Source of the DNA: Branchiostoma floridae
Lineage: Eukaryota; Chordata; Leptocardii; Amphioxiformes; Branchiostomatidae
Direction of reading: 5' to 3'
Assembly (NCBI RefSeq): GCF_000003815.2
Contig: NC_049992.1
Location: 6,748,760-6,812,759 of the forward strand
Length of the DNA stretch: 64,000 nucleotides
Part shown: positions 38,285-49,014 of the stretch, in pieces
Layout of the letters: each line of letters starts with the position of its first letter
How positions within the stretch are numbered: position 1 is the stretch's first letter
Program-made: the position numbers and the translations under genes
Notes under the pieces: generated by a model
What the model was told of the DNA's origin: nothing
Databases searched by the model: none
What the model saw: only the letters and a program-made list of their open reading frames with translations

Positions 38285-38490
38285 AATGTTTATCTGCAAA
38301 ATCATGCCTGAAGGCTAATTGCACAAGGACTAAGAGGACTTAGACTAAAAACTAGTGTCTAATCAACTATGTGAAACAATGAATACTATTGTCGGGTTTG
38401 ACATCTTCTCTGAAGGCAGTGGTTAATGAAATGTCCCACGCTTCGTATGATAGTGGGATTTTGTGCTTTTAGTAGAAATATAGTCTTTTG
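38285..38490 (-). mobile_element. LINE 3' fragment
   Basis: Nearly identical over about 200 bp to 56340-56546, which contains the C-terminal end of a LINE protein. Shared blocks include GCTAATTGCACAAGGACTAA and ATGATAGTGGGATTTTGTGC. Confidence 0.8.
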
Positions 38491-39249
38491 CATGTAGCGC
38501 TTACACGGTGTTTAGCTGGGCCGGGAGAAGAACAACAAATTTCGCAGTGATTTTGTTTGAGTTAGCTGGGAAGTTCGGTCACCTAGAAAACCATAAACCA
38601 CCGCGTACATTTTTGCATCTACAGTACACTCAAACTTCGCATCCCATCTTCTGACTCCCCGCGCACGTGAAGTCTACTATTACGCCCCGTTTTTCTCCAT
38701 TACGTTATCGACAATCAATGTTTGCAAACTTCACTCGCACTACGATATCCCTGTTGAGAATAGAACCACCAACCTGATAAAACTCCTCAGAGACGGGGAA
38801 TTCTCCGTTATGTCTTTGCAACCATAAATTTCTTTTCGCTTCATTTCCCAAATGCTTCTACTTAACGATCGTAATAACCTCGCAACTTGGCAAAAATCGC
38901 TCCTCCTATTAACGGAATTTGTTGGCTGAGTTCTCAGCGGATGTCATCCGTCAAACCGTGCACCTGAGAGACTCTCGGCAGTCTGATCTAAAGGCGTCCC
39001 TGGAGGAACGTTCGTGACCCAAATTCCGATCCCGGTCCATCTTCTCTCTACAAGCCCAAGGCAGGCATTAGAACGAAATTGTTTTCAGGGGTACGACCAA
39101 AATCTAGGCATTATCACCAAATTGTTTTTGGAGGTACGACCAAAATTCATTTACCGTTTTAACAATTTGCCTACCATCCATACATGTTATGTTATATGAA
39201 TCTTTTAAACACATGTATAAAAACGAATGCCTTTAAGTTACCACTTGAA

Positions 39250-39508
39250 CAGTTTATCTTGCTTTTGTTTATACATCATTGATATGCAAATTCCATTATC
39301 TAACTTATTTACTTTATCTATTGTTATGAGTTTGCTTGTATTACCAGTATGTATTTCTTTGGCTTGTTGTATTATATTTTTATGTTCGATGTATTTAAGT
39401 TAATTTGCACCATTGTTTTATATTTATGTAAGCAAGGCGCATTGAATTGAAAACCGCCCTAGTGGCGACATGTCGTCCCTGGTTAAATAACTAAAATGAA
39501 ATGAAATG
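39250..39508 (+). mobile_element. LINE 3' tail
   Basis: It ends with ACATGTCGTCCCTGGTTAAA and a repeated AAATGAAATG tail, the usual close of CR1/Crack-type elements. Confidence 0.6.
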
Positions 39509-40794
39509 TTCAGAACAACATTTGCATAAAGAGTAATTGTGGTAACTTTATAACCTTATCATATTGTAATTTATATTTCTTTATAAATGTTTAATACCAT
39601 GTCCTCTTCACCTATCGTTGTTTTAGCGAATTCTGGTCGAATGGTCAATTTTGTGTGATAAGAACAACGTGTACATATAAAAGGCCAAGTAACTTTACAC
39701 AAAGGATATAATATTGTACAAGTTTTTATATATTACCCGCTTATTCAAGCGTATTCCATGAGTAATCACTTTTGCCCAATACATCACTCTAATGCTTGTT
39801 ATATATATATAGCTTGTGACTCTCATTTCTTTATTCTATTCACATTCATCAAGTCTGTACCTTTATTAACTTAAGTACATTACCTCATCAGAGCTCGGTT
39901 TGCCTTGCTGTCGCTTTTTTAATTAGTTCTAATAAGAACTCCAGAGTTGTGTATTTGGCTAATGTTTTAAAGGGTGGTAAAAGTTCGCTGACCGTATCGC
40001 TATCCGTTCTAGACGATACCCGAGCGTTTTATATCTTAGGTATTAATATTTAAAGTGAGGGAACTTTCCTATGATATGGCTGAAAAGAATATTTCTATCG
40101 TTACTATACATAAAATGGCGATGACCCTTCTGTATAGCAACGACCATTTACGAGACGGAAATCAGCCGCGCGCCACCAAACAACTGATTAAGACGTTCCG
40201 GCCAGACTTCACGTCTCCTGCTCACAGCTCGTCTGTCTTCGGCATTTCCTTCTTCCAGCCGGAAGGAAGGCACGGGGAGTCTCGGCGGAGGGGTTTGCTT
40301 CGGGCCTGACGCCACTGTGGACCAACTTGTCGATATATTTCACAACAGGGTTGATTTTATAGGCAGGTGAATTTGTCAGGAGTGATCATGCGTCCTTGAA
40401 GAGGAAACAAAAGTGCTGAGATGCGATAAAGCACTACCAATGAAGGTCGCGTGTAACACTGATGGATATGGTTCCAAAGCTATCCAATCGTGTATCTATA
40501 GATGGGTGCATGTGTGTGGGGGCGGATGAACAATGGTCTATAATCAACAAACTTCGATAGGTAGTAGCATCAACATGTATGTGGCGTCATAACGGTATGG
40601 TCCCGTGTCTTTCAAACACCTGCTTTCAAATCTGTTGCCCAAAAATCATTTGTTTCATCCTGTATTGATGAAGGCGACAGATGGTCCTTGAAACTTTTAC
40701 TGAAGAATTAAAAAAGAAGAAGACTGTTCAATTTATCTACCAACTTGATGTAACTATTTACGGATTTTTCCCAAATTGTTTAGCATGACTTTTT

Positions 40795-41145
40795 GTTCTC
40801 CAGCATTACGTGTGTTTTTTGGCTCTATGTTTTGTAAATTAAAAAGTCATAAAAACTCAAATGAAAACAGTAACTTGTCCCGTGGTAGATGAAGGTCGGT
40901 TGAGGAATGATGGTCCACAATTGCAATGGATTGTAAGAGAGGAGGAAATATAGACCCCAGCCAACATCACGTGTTTTTTTTGCTCTATGTTTTATAAATT
41001 TTCCGAATAAGTAAATTCATAAAAACTCAAATGAAAACAGTAACTTGTCCCGTGGTGGACGAAGGTCGGTTGAGGAATGGTGGTCCACAATTGTAATGGA
41101 TTGTAAGAGAGGAGGAAATATAGACCCCAGCCGGGGTCAGGATGA
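40795..41145. repeat. Two-copy tandem duplication
   Basis: Two copies of about 182 bp, sharing AAAACTCAAATGAAAACAGT, ACTTGTCCCGTGGT and GAGAGGAGGAAATATAGACC. The second copy runs into unique sequence containing the ambiguous exon near 41.3 kb. Confidence 0.88.
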
Positions 41146-41278
41146 AGATGAATGGACTGCAGGAACAACCCTGAATCATGGCGTGGCAAAGGCCGGACTA
41201 CAGCCGACTGTTCATAAATCCTTGTCTGGGACTGACAGAAGGTCGGGGTTACCTGCATTATACAGAAGACACCCACGA

Positions 41279-41337
41279 TCAAGGAGTGGAACCCCGGGTA
41301 ACACTCGCACCGCTAGCGGAAATATCTTCATATGGAA
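41279..41337 (-). CDS. Possible alternative terminal exon creating an ITIM-like VPYEDI
   Basis: The acceptor is GTTTCTAATCAG. Read in phase 1 after the SH3 exon, it gives 19 residues starting VPYEDISAS and then TGA. The first valine codon is made across the junction, so splicing would create V-P-Y-E-D-I, which fits the ITIM consensus (S/I/V/L)xYxx(I/V/L). The reading is not secure: another frame on the same strand runs open to a better donor (AATGCAG|GTAACC), and the plus strand holds a 55-codon ATG frame here. It could also be chance. Confidence 0.25.
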
Positions 41338-41467
41338 CTGATTAGAAACCGGTTTCTCATTCATTTAGGGAACGCTGCTTTCATCTATCTTGTAGAAGAA
41401 ATCTTGAGCATACTCGGCATAGATCATTTCTGGAGTTGCGTGGTGGGTAAATGTATGACCTCAACGG

Positions 41468-41599
41468 AATACTGTAAATGTATTTAAGTTCGCAGTGGTT
41501 TTAATTTCACGGTAGCACCATGCACTGTAGTCTCTTACTGTAGTTCGAGAAAACTGCAAACATTAAACAACCTCGAAAATTTCTGCATTTACAGTAGAT
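41468..41599. mobile_element. MITE, family H
   Basis: The ends ACTGTAAATGTATTTAAGTT and GCATTTACAGTAG are inverted. Related copies are at 49015, 51982 and 52843. Confidence 0.7.
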
Positions 41600-42251
41600 T
41601 AGGGAAAGTTATAAAGTATGATAACAGATTGATGAGGTAATAAGAAAACTGCGTTGCGATTCCCTCGTGATATATATTTCAACTAATATCTATATGACTT
41701 TGTACCAATAATTTTACTCACTCCATGGCCTCTGAGTATGTGTAATTTAGAAATGCGGCATAGGGCATAAGAACGGTTAATTTTAGCCAATCGTAACTGT
41801 GAGCGTGAATGACGACATCTGGTGATATATTCTAAAACGTATCAGTGACCAATCAGAAGCAGAGTAATGGAATAATCATACTTATTTAGAATTTGCATTG
41901 GCAAATCGGAGTGGAGAACATGGGTGAGGTGATCTTTTTTTGACCAACCATATGGCAACTTTATTTGAGTGACTGAAGAAAGTCATCTACATCAAGTCAC
42001 ACCGACATTTTCTCAAACCAGACGGGGCGCGTCACCGAATTCAGACGAACTTTGACCCAGTGCTGAGGTCACATGTGCAAATAAAACGCACTATGTCTGA
42101 TGACTGAAGAAGACCGAAAGATTCGTTCAAATCTATATCGGTGATTGTATTTCTTGAGTTGGAAGACTGTTTATTTTTTGTTGATTATGTAATATACAAA
42201 CTCAGCTGAACTTTCATGCCAATAGTTTTATGATATGAATGTTATTGTTAC

Positions 42252-42437
42252 CTTCTGATGCTGACAAAAACTTGACGTAGTTGGAAGGGAACAGGCCTAT
42301 CCTCCCCCTTAGGAACCCCAGGCACCAGCCGCCATCTTCTCCTTCCAACACCTCGATGACGTCATCTACTTCCAGAGCCAACTCGTTCTCTTCAGTCGGC
42401 ATGAAGGGGTACAGTGCGCGTGCGTAGCGCTTTCCAG
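42252..42437 (-). CDS. Exon: cytoplasmic SH3 domain
   Basis: The acceptor is TTATTGATAG and the donor is AGAAG|GTAACA. The exon is 186 nt and phase 1 at both ends, so one symmetric exon holds the whole domain. SH3 landmarks appear in order: ALYPF (for ALYDY) at 382-386, an acidic RT loop with ENELALEVDD, VIEVLE at 401-406, GGW at 410-412, GRIGLFPSNYV at 419-429. Surface residues that hold proline-rich ligands are kept: Y384, F386 for the second tyrosine, W412, P425 and Y428. The second tryptophan of the usual WW pair is C413. The domain should bind PxxP ligands in the cytosol. The SH3 call is near certain; membership of this gene follows from strand, order and phase, and cDNA would prove it. 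Confidence 0.92.
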
Positions 42438-43064
42438 CTATCAATAAAAAATGGAAAATGAAATCAAAACATCTCTTGACAGTGAAGCTTTATTCTATGA
42501 GACGTTCAATAATATTTTCCATGGTCCCGAAAATGAACGAAATATACGAAGAGATAACGCCCTCTAGCGATCAGATTGCAAAAGTTGAATTAAGAGTGAG
42601 CAACCAAATGGGCAAACATTTCAAAGATATATTACTTACGCCCCCTTGCGGTCTGCCGTGAAATGGGCCACGCATGTGTACTTTATGTTCACCGCAAAAT
42701 GCTTTCAAAATCATACTTGAAGCCTTGAAATATGTATGTTTGAGGCCTTTTTGTTCACCATCATCCCATGATGACGTTATCCCATGCTGAGAATGCTTGA
42801 TATTCAAACATTAGCCTATTACGCCATTGAATGTGGGGTACCAAATGAATGCACCCTGTTGAGAGTGGTTGGTACTGCAGAAAAAAATTGCTTAAATCAA
42901 ACTAGCAATTTAGGGATATCAGTGGAAGGATTATGGTTTCAAGCTTCAATATTTGTAGATGTAAAATATTTCAAGAATATTTCAACTTGGAGCTAGTTCC
43001 GTCACGTTGATATCTCTAGATATCCTGCTTTCAACAACAACGGATATAGAACAGTGGGCAGGTA

Positions 43065-43165
43065 TCCTCACCGCTATAGGTAAGCGATGTAGGTGGCGCT
43101 TTGCGGTGAGAAAACAATCCCAAACGTGGCTAAGATTGTATCCCCCTCGTCCTGGCAAGCAAGCA
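43065..43165. repeat. Repeat shared with 44693-44925
   Basis: GATGTAGGTGGCGCTTT, GCGGTGAGAAAACAATCCCA and AACGTGGCTAAG match the centre of the foldback element at 44693. Confidence 0.75.
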
Positions 43166-43703
43166 AGCAATCTGCAAGAGTTCTAGCAGAGTTCTGCGCT
43201 TATCACTGTCTTTGGGATGGGGGTTTGATACAGGAAATGCTGAATTATCCAGCCGATTGGTTTTCTACAATGGATGTATCTTGCCTCAATTGATATTGAT
43301 ATTATATCATAAATATACTATAAATGATATTGCAAATATTACAACTCTTCATTCTGCAGATCAATCCTACCTCGTTGCCTCGCTGTTCTTCTCATTGTTT
43401 CGATTCCGGCATAAGCTGCACTGGGCTTGAGCGACTTCTCTGTAAACAAAAGAAAGCATACAAACATGGACCAGTTTTCCTTACCAAATGCAGCAGCACT
43501 GCCCTCTACCGGAAACTGTTGGTATTACAAGGCTAAATGGAGAACATGATTTGTCACATGTTTGGACGGCATACTTATGTCCAAAGGAGAGTGTTCTCGC
43601 TCTGCTAATGATATTTTATGAATCCCAAAATATAATTGTAAAGGCAACTTGACATTGCACTTGGACCAGCTAGGAGTTGCATTATACGGTATTAAAATTC
43701 TGA

Positions 43704-43716
43704 CCCCCCCCCCCCC
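43704..43716. repeat. Poly(C) run
   Basis: Thirteen consecutive C. Confidence 0.95.
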
Positions 43717-43983
43717 TCCTACCAATATCCCCCAGATAGATTACAGCCAGGTGTAGCATATTATGTTACGAACAACCTTTGAAATCTTGAGCTTAAAGAT
43801 ACCTTTGCGATACGTTTCTAGAATTCTGGATACACATGTTCTTATTAATTTTATACACAACTTTTTTTGGTCACAAATGGACTTTGATCTTGTCAATCAT
43901 CCGAGTAATACCAATTATTACAAGTATAACAGTAAGGCTCTCATAAAAATACGCATATCTATTAATGCCTGTCTAGGGAAACA

Positions 43984-44157
43984 ATAGAAGCCGTTTAATT
44001 GCACACCCCATTTGTCAGTGTATTTCGTGCAATTATCCGGATGGTGCAATAATGCGGAGTTATTCAGCTAGACCGCACCAGTTTGGGATTTGGGGATTCC
44101 GTGAAATTAACAGAAGTGTGCGGTTATCCGTTGTGCAATTAACTGACTTCTACTGTA
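43984..44157. mobile_element. pogo/Tigger-like MITE
   Basis: The ends TAGAAGCCGTTTAATTGCAC and GTGCAATTAACTGACTTCTA are inverted. The motif is close to the ends of pogo-group Tc1/mariner elements. A partial relative is at 52124. It lies in the intron between the TM and SH3 exons. Confidence 0.75.
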
Positions 44158-44210
44158 CTTCATGGAATAGTGTATTCCTCAAGAAGTAGAAGAAAAGTTA
44201 TTCCACCAAC

Positions 44211-44402
44211 CAGGCAGTTCCAAAGTCGGTGCTTCATGCTTCCCCATGTTGTAGTAGAAGGCGTATTTCTTCTTCTTCTCCTTTTCCCTCCTCTTCCGGC
44301 CGAAGTACACAGCCAGGCCGAGCGTGAAGACCAGCCACAGCCCACCGGCCACCGCCCCGACAATGATGGCGAAGCTGGCCGAGGTCAGACCACGCCGCCG
44401 TT
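44211..44402 (-). CDS. Exon: transmembrane helix and juxtamembrane YYNM motif
   Basis: The acceptor is TTGCTTATCAG and the donor is CCTG|GTTGGT, a weak site whose phase 1 fits the next exon. The exon is 192 nt. Residues 321-344 form one hydrophobic helix starting FAIIVGAVAGG. It includes a GxxxG pair (G326, G330) of the kind that packs helices together. A strongly basic stop-transfer stretch, residues 346-356, places the C-terminus in the cytoplasm. Residues 360-363 read YYNM, a YxNM motif as in CD28 (YMNM). When phosphorylated, such motifs can bind PI3K p85 (YxxM) and GRB2 (YxN) SH2 domains. If the weak donor were skipped, the frame would run 10 further codons past the donor to a stop, giving a receptor without SH3. 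Confidence 0.85.
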
Positions 44403-44462
44403 CTGATAAGCAACACATAGTAAGGATACAGGAGAATTCTTTTTACAAGACCAACAGGTACT

Positions 44463-44678
44463 TAAAGCTAGTTCACCTTTATTCGCGGGGTAACCTCTAT
44501 TCGTTGTATTCAAGAATAGGGTTTTTATGGATATTAATTCAACGGACGGTGGTTTCAAACTGCAATACCTTACGAAAATGCAATTTGAAACCACTGTCCA
44601 TCGACTTGATATCCCCTGTTCTTGTTTGTAAGTAGAACGAATATAGGTTACCTCGCGGATACTGGTGAACTAGCGTTA
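44463..44678. mobile_element. MITE, family B
   Basis: GCTAGTTCACCTTTATTCGC and GGTGAACTAGCGTTA are inverted ends, with GGACGGTGGTTTCAAACTGC inside. Confidence 0.85.
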
Positions 44679-44692
44679 CATTGCTGACGTTC

Positions 44693-44925
44693 TGATGTCT
44701 CTCAGACACCTTCGTCAGAGCTTCTAACTGGAGTTCTGCTTCTCACCGGTAAATGTAGCCGATGTAGGTGGCGCTTTTGCGGTGAGAAAACAATCCCAAA
44801 CGTGGCTAAGCGTGTATCCCCCCTCGTCCCGGTTCATTACTTGGGTTGATATCTACTACATATAGGGGCCATGAGAAGCAGAACTCCAGTTAGAAGCTAT
44901 GACGAAGGTGTTTGGGTGCTTGTGT
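44693..44925. mobile_element. Foldback element
   Basis: Arms of about 45 bp: AGCTTCTAACTGGAGTTCTG on the left and CAGAACTCCAGTTAGAAGCT on the right, with matching CACCTTCGTC and GACGAAGGTG further out. Confidence 0.85.
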
Positions 44926-45007
44926 AAAAAGAATTCTCCTATATCCTATATTCTACCAACCTGATGAAATCATTTCGGAACACATAGTAAGATTAGTAAG
45001 AACTGCT

Positions 45008-45238
45008 ATAAATCTAGGTCACCTTTATTCGTTGGGTGTTCTATATCCCTTGTTGTTAAAAACAGGATATTTAGAGATATCCAAGTCGACGGGCAATAGC
45101 TCCAAATTGAAGTATTCTTGAAATATTTTACATCTAAAAATATCGCAGTTTGAAACAATCGTCCTTCCACTGCTATCCCTGAATACCTTTTTCTAAAAAC
45201 AACGTACATAGGTTACCCCGCGGATAAAGGTAAGCTGG
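45008..45238. mobile_element. MITE, family B
   Basis: TAGGTCACCTTTATTCGTTG opposite CCCCGCGGATAAAGGTAAGC, with the inner AACAGGATATTTAGAGATAT block. Confidence 0.8.
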
Positions 45239-46097
45239 TAAGAGGGCTGATGCAAAAACTGCGATTTACTAGATAAGCAATTGACTGTGATGCACTCATC
45301 AAAAGAGTGACTAAATATGATCATATACATCTTGTTTCTACAGTCAAACATTTCGTCTGACAAGTCTTATCGAGCTTAGCTACACTTCACATTCAAGTCA
45401 CTAGGGTGTGCTTTTGACATATGACGAGAACTCAACACTATCAACATGAAATCTGCGTTTATGCCCGTTAGAAGTCTAAATATAAACTCTTGAAAGAAAA
45501 CTAAGGATTTTCAAGTATTTTAAGTGATAATATAAACATAATGGTTATTCGCATTTTGATCCACCCACTGCGCAACGCAACCCTGACGTCTGTCCTACAT
45601 CTACATCAGCATGTCACACACACAGCCATCAGACCGCGCTGGGGACTGAACGGAAAGCGAGTCAGGAAGGCGAGTGAGACATGCTAGCGCCTGTCTGGCG
45701 CTTTCGGCTGCCTCGGGACTCGGCTGAAGTCTTCTCTCGTATGATGAACGTCTTCCTCACAGGACCTTGAGACGCAGTCTTCTGCTATTTTTATCTTCCT
45801 TGGGACAGAAACTTGTTATGTACGTCTGACGCTCGGCGCCGGCATTTGATAAGTCCGGAGTAATATAATTTACCGCAGTTGACTTAATTTTACAATCTAA
45901 TGGTATTAGGAGAACAGTACATTATAGACTCGGCCGACGTCAAGGACATAGACGGTTACAGCTACTTTTGATAAACGATTGTGAGCGATCGGTCACAGAA
46001 CATTTTGTGAAATTTGATTTAGGTAAAAAGGCAGGGGCACAAATGGTACAAACACCTTGTTTTCGTTTCTGTTCCAGTGTTTGTTGTCCACATACTT

Positions 46098-46292
46098 TTC
46101 GCAGGGTTACCTTTATCCGTTATCTTACAAACAGTACAATTAGGTATTAAATCTGCAGACTGTATTTTCAAATTTGCAATTTTTCACAAGGTTCAAATTT
46201 GGAGCCAACGTCCGTCGACTTCATATCTCTAAATACACTTTTTTACAAACAACGAATATAGGTCACCCTCGGATAAATGTTAACCAGCGTAA
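46098..46292. mobile_element. MITE, family B
   Basis: CAGGGTTACCTTTATCCGTT opposite ACGAATATAGGTCACCCTCG. It abuts the family D element directly. Confidence 0.75.
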
Positions 46293-46527
46293 AGGTACAC
46301 TCTCACCGGAGGTGGGGCACGCTTGAGGCATTGCTGCGTTCGTTCACTGCGTCACTGTTTTGTTATTTTTATAACTCAGATATTGTGTAATACGTAAGTA
46401 TGACATAGAAGACGACAAAATACACAGCAAGTAAGAAAATTCGTTCTTTATCTCTGAAATTTGTTGAGTATCTTTCGAACCCCGCAATGCCGCAAGCGTG
46501 CCCCACGTCCGGTGAGAGTGCACCTTT
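46292..46527. mobile_element. MITE, family D, next to the Ig3 donor
   Basis: The inverted ends AAGGTACACTCTCACCGG and CCGGTGAGAGTGCACCTT continue into GTGGGGCACGCTTG blocks. Its right end lies 18 nt from the Ig3 exon's splice donor. A second copy is at 56140. Confidence 0.88.
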
Positions 46528-46545
46528 ATGTGAATAGATCCCTAC

Positions 46546-46833
46546 CGATCCTCCCAGTAACGGACAGGTGAGTTGTTTTGGTGTGGGACTCCCCCACGCC
46601 GTTAGAAGCCGTGCACAGGTACGTCCCCGTGTCGTTCATCGTCAGACTGTTCAGGGTCACCGTTCCTGACCTCACGTCACCTGACAGCGCATGCGTCCTG
46701 GAGGCTAACCGGACGCCATCTTTGCTCCAGGTCACGTTCGGGGCGGGGTCACCATCAGCGATACACTCCAGTGTGACGCGGTCTTTCAGCTGGCCTTCCT
46801 GGGAGTCAGAAATGCGTATTATCGACGCACGGT
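46546..46833 (-). CDS. Exon: C2/I-type Ig domain 3 (membrane-proximal)
   Basis: The acceptor is TTTTCCACAG and the donor is ATCG|GTAGGG. The exon is phase 1 at both ends, 288 nt. It is a textbook C2/I-set domain: C238 in TLECIADG, the DPAPNVTW strand-C region with W250, and the tyrosine corner D-T-G-T-Y followed by C288 in YLCTASNG. Sequons are N247-V-T and N281-D-T. The last residues lead straight into the transmembrane exon. The exon is tightly flanked by two inverted-repeat elements, one starting 18 nt into the downstream intron and one about 56 nt upstream of the exon. Confidence 0.93.
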
Positions 46834-46889
46834 CTGTGGAAAATAATCACAAATATTTGTTGGTCACTAAGTTAGTAACTATGCTTCAA

Positions 46890-47137
46890 TAAGCCTTCTC
46901 ACACTAGTTACCACGCATGCGCGAGTGAAAGGAGCTCTGGGTAATATGTCAAAGTTGAAGGCCTTCAGACGTCAACAGTCTCGTCTGCACCATTGTTTCG
47001 ATTTGTGTAACCATGTCTGGAACGTAATGGCGCCTGCAAAATGGCGGAATATTGACGTCTGCGGGCCTTCAACTTTGACATATTACCCAGAGTTCCTTTC
47101 ACCGGCGCATGCGTGGTGACTAGTGTGAGAAGGCTTA
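46890..47137. mobile_element. Palindromic MITE upstream of Ig3
   Basis: The arms TAAGCCTTCTCACACTAGTT and its reverse complement continue through CGCATGCGC and AAAGTTGAAGGCC blocks, more than 80 bp of pairing. Its left end is 56 nt upstream of the Ig3 exon. Confidence 0.9.
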
Positions 47138-47402
47138 TACAATAAGAAATATAACGAATTTTCGACGATCACTACCACATCCTTTTTTGGGTTTGAGTAA
47201 TCAATCTTACAATCACGTCATCCTGGCAGTAGGTCAAATCAATCAATCGTTCGCTTGCATCATCATCAAAGTTAACAGAACGTTTACACTATCCCTGCCT
47301 TTGTTCTCAGAAAGGTCGAGAGTTGTTGATTCGAATCCAACACAATAAAAGATATAACGAATTTTCGATGATCACTAATACAGTCTATTCAAGGTTTGAT
47401 TA

Positions 47403-47633
47403 TACCCTGTCACATTTGGCGAAAATCGATCGGACGACCATTCTGCGGCAATCGCCCGAGCCTCGCTCACAATAATAAATCTATTGCACAACAATTGTAC
47501 AAGGTACAAAGTATAGCTTATATGTGACAGGGACGGTTTTCAGGTGAAAAATACGCGCAACCCTCTGTCGATCTTAAATATGGCCGATCTTCTATCGATA
47601 CGCCCGAAGATCGTGGATAATGTGACAGGGGTA
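47403..47633. mobile_element. MITE, family A
   Basis: TACCCTGTCACATTTGGCGA to AATGTGACAGGGGTA, nearly identical to the 15920 copy, including GGTTTTCAGGTGAAAAATAC. Confidence 0.88.
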
Positions 47634-48538
47634 TTAATAAATCGTACAGGGCATGTGACTTTACAACACGTCATTTCAGCACTAGGTTAAAGTTATCAGA
47701 AAGTTTACACTATCTTTGCCTTTGTGCGACAATTGCTCAGGAATATTTGATCCCCTTCTCAAAGATTGAGAGTTGTTGATTCGAATCAACGTGCCAGAAA
47801 TCTCATTTTGTGCATGGTTGAAGTTGAAGATCTGTTTGGTCTTACTCTTTGGATGGAAGAGCTGGATCGTAGCAATGCTAGAAGCACCGAATCAAGGAAG
47901 TCGGTAAACTTTCAGGAAAGTGATGCGCAATTTCAAACTTGAGCAAGCTCAAGTCAAGCACAAGAAAGATGCCTCAAGGCAATTATCAGTGCGTAAAACT
48001 ATTAGGTTTTTGTACGCTAGTGGAAAACAGATATAGTCTCTAATGCACTGTTCGAAAGAAAATTCAAGGTAGTTTTCTCGTTACGTCATAATAACTCCAA
48101 CACGAATGCATAGAAAACTGCCTAAAAGTCTATTAATGTATAGATAAACCATTCATCTATGTACATATTGTGCGTTTGGGGCCCACTTGGCTGTAGAGTG
48201 TTATAGAACCAGTCCAAATTGGAAGGTGATTGGCAGTTAACGAACCGTTGGACTTGCATGAAACTTCATCAGGAGCAATAAACTTTGTCCTCCAACTGCT
48301 AGGATTTCATAGAATCGTACCTCAATTTTAGACATTTAGAGATCAAAAAGAGCATAGCTGTAAAAGGGAGTATAATTGAATTTCGATCCAATAGAATACC
48401 AATAGGGATACCAGCTACACTTAGAACTCTCTAAACTGTCCAGAATGCTTTGCCTGTTCTATTCTAATGCTAGATATTGTCCATACATTTTAATTTCGTA
48501 CACAATCAATCACTGCAGATCAGTTACACTTTACTTAC

Positions 48539-48832
48539 ATAACACAATGAGTTTGAGGCTGGCCGCAGCTGGGCTGACCACGTGACTAACGACGCATGTG
48601 TAGAGCCCAGCATCAGCCCTGGACACCGCTCTGACGTGTAGCGTGGGAACTTCAACGTTCCCGCCGCCATATTTGGTTCGTGACCTTTCGCTGTCTATCT
48701 TGACCCCGTCTCGTTCCCAGTGCAGGGCCGTGACGTTGGGCTTGGCGTCCCTTACTGCGCATGTCAGAGTCGCCGTCCTCCCCATGGTAGTGACGTAGGG
48801 ATCGGAAGGGCCCACTTGCACAACGGGGGGAA
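48539..48832 (-). CDS. Exon: C2/I-type Ig domain 2
   Basis: The acceptor is GATTACTTGCAG and the donor is TTAT|GTAAGT, a near-consensus site. The exon is phase 1 at both ends, 294 nt. It starts with the linker VPPVV and carries the full Ig signature: C141 in TLTCAV, W155 in LHWERDG, and the tyrosine corner D-A-G-L-Y followed by C196 in YTCVVS. There is one sequon, N149-V-T. It joins in frame to Ig1 upstream and Ig3 downstream. The domain is extracellular and membrane-distal of Ig3. Confidence 0.92.
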
Positions 48833-49014
48833 CTGCAAGTAATCAGAAATACAAACTTTGATATCACAGATATATGTTAGCGAGAGATTTCAAAAGATCA
48901 TTACACGACATTTAGATTTTTCGACCGGACTTTCATGACTATAATTTAGAAAAAAACTGCTTTATCAAGAAATGATGAGAATTTTATATTAGCGAGATAC
49001 GTCACTTTGGCTGA

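Noticed and set aside
41178-41343. Plus-strand ATG frame of 55 codons with a protein-like C-terminus.
   Set aside because: No acceptor in frame, an upstream in-frame stop, and it overlaps the candidate minus-strand exon; neither reading is decisive, so no plus-strand gene is called.
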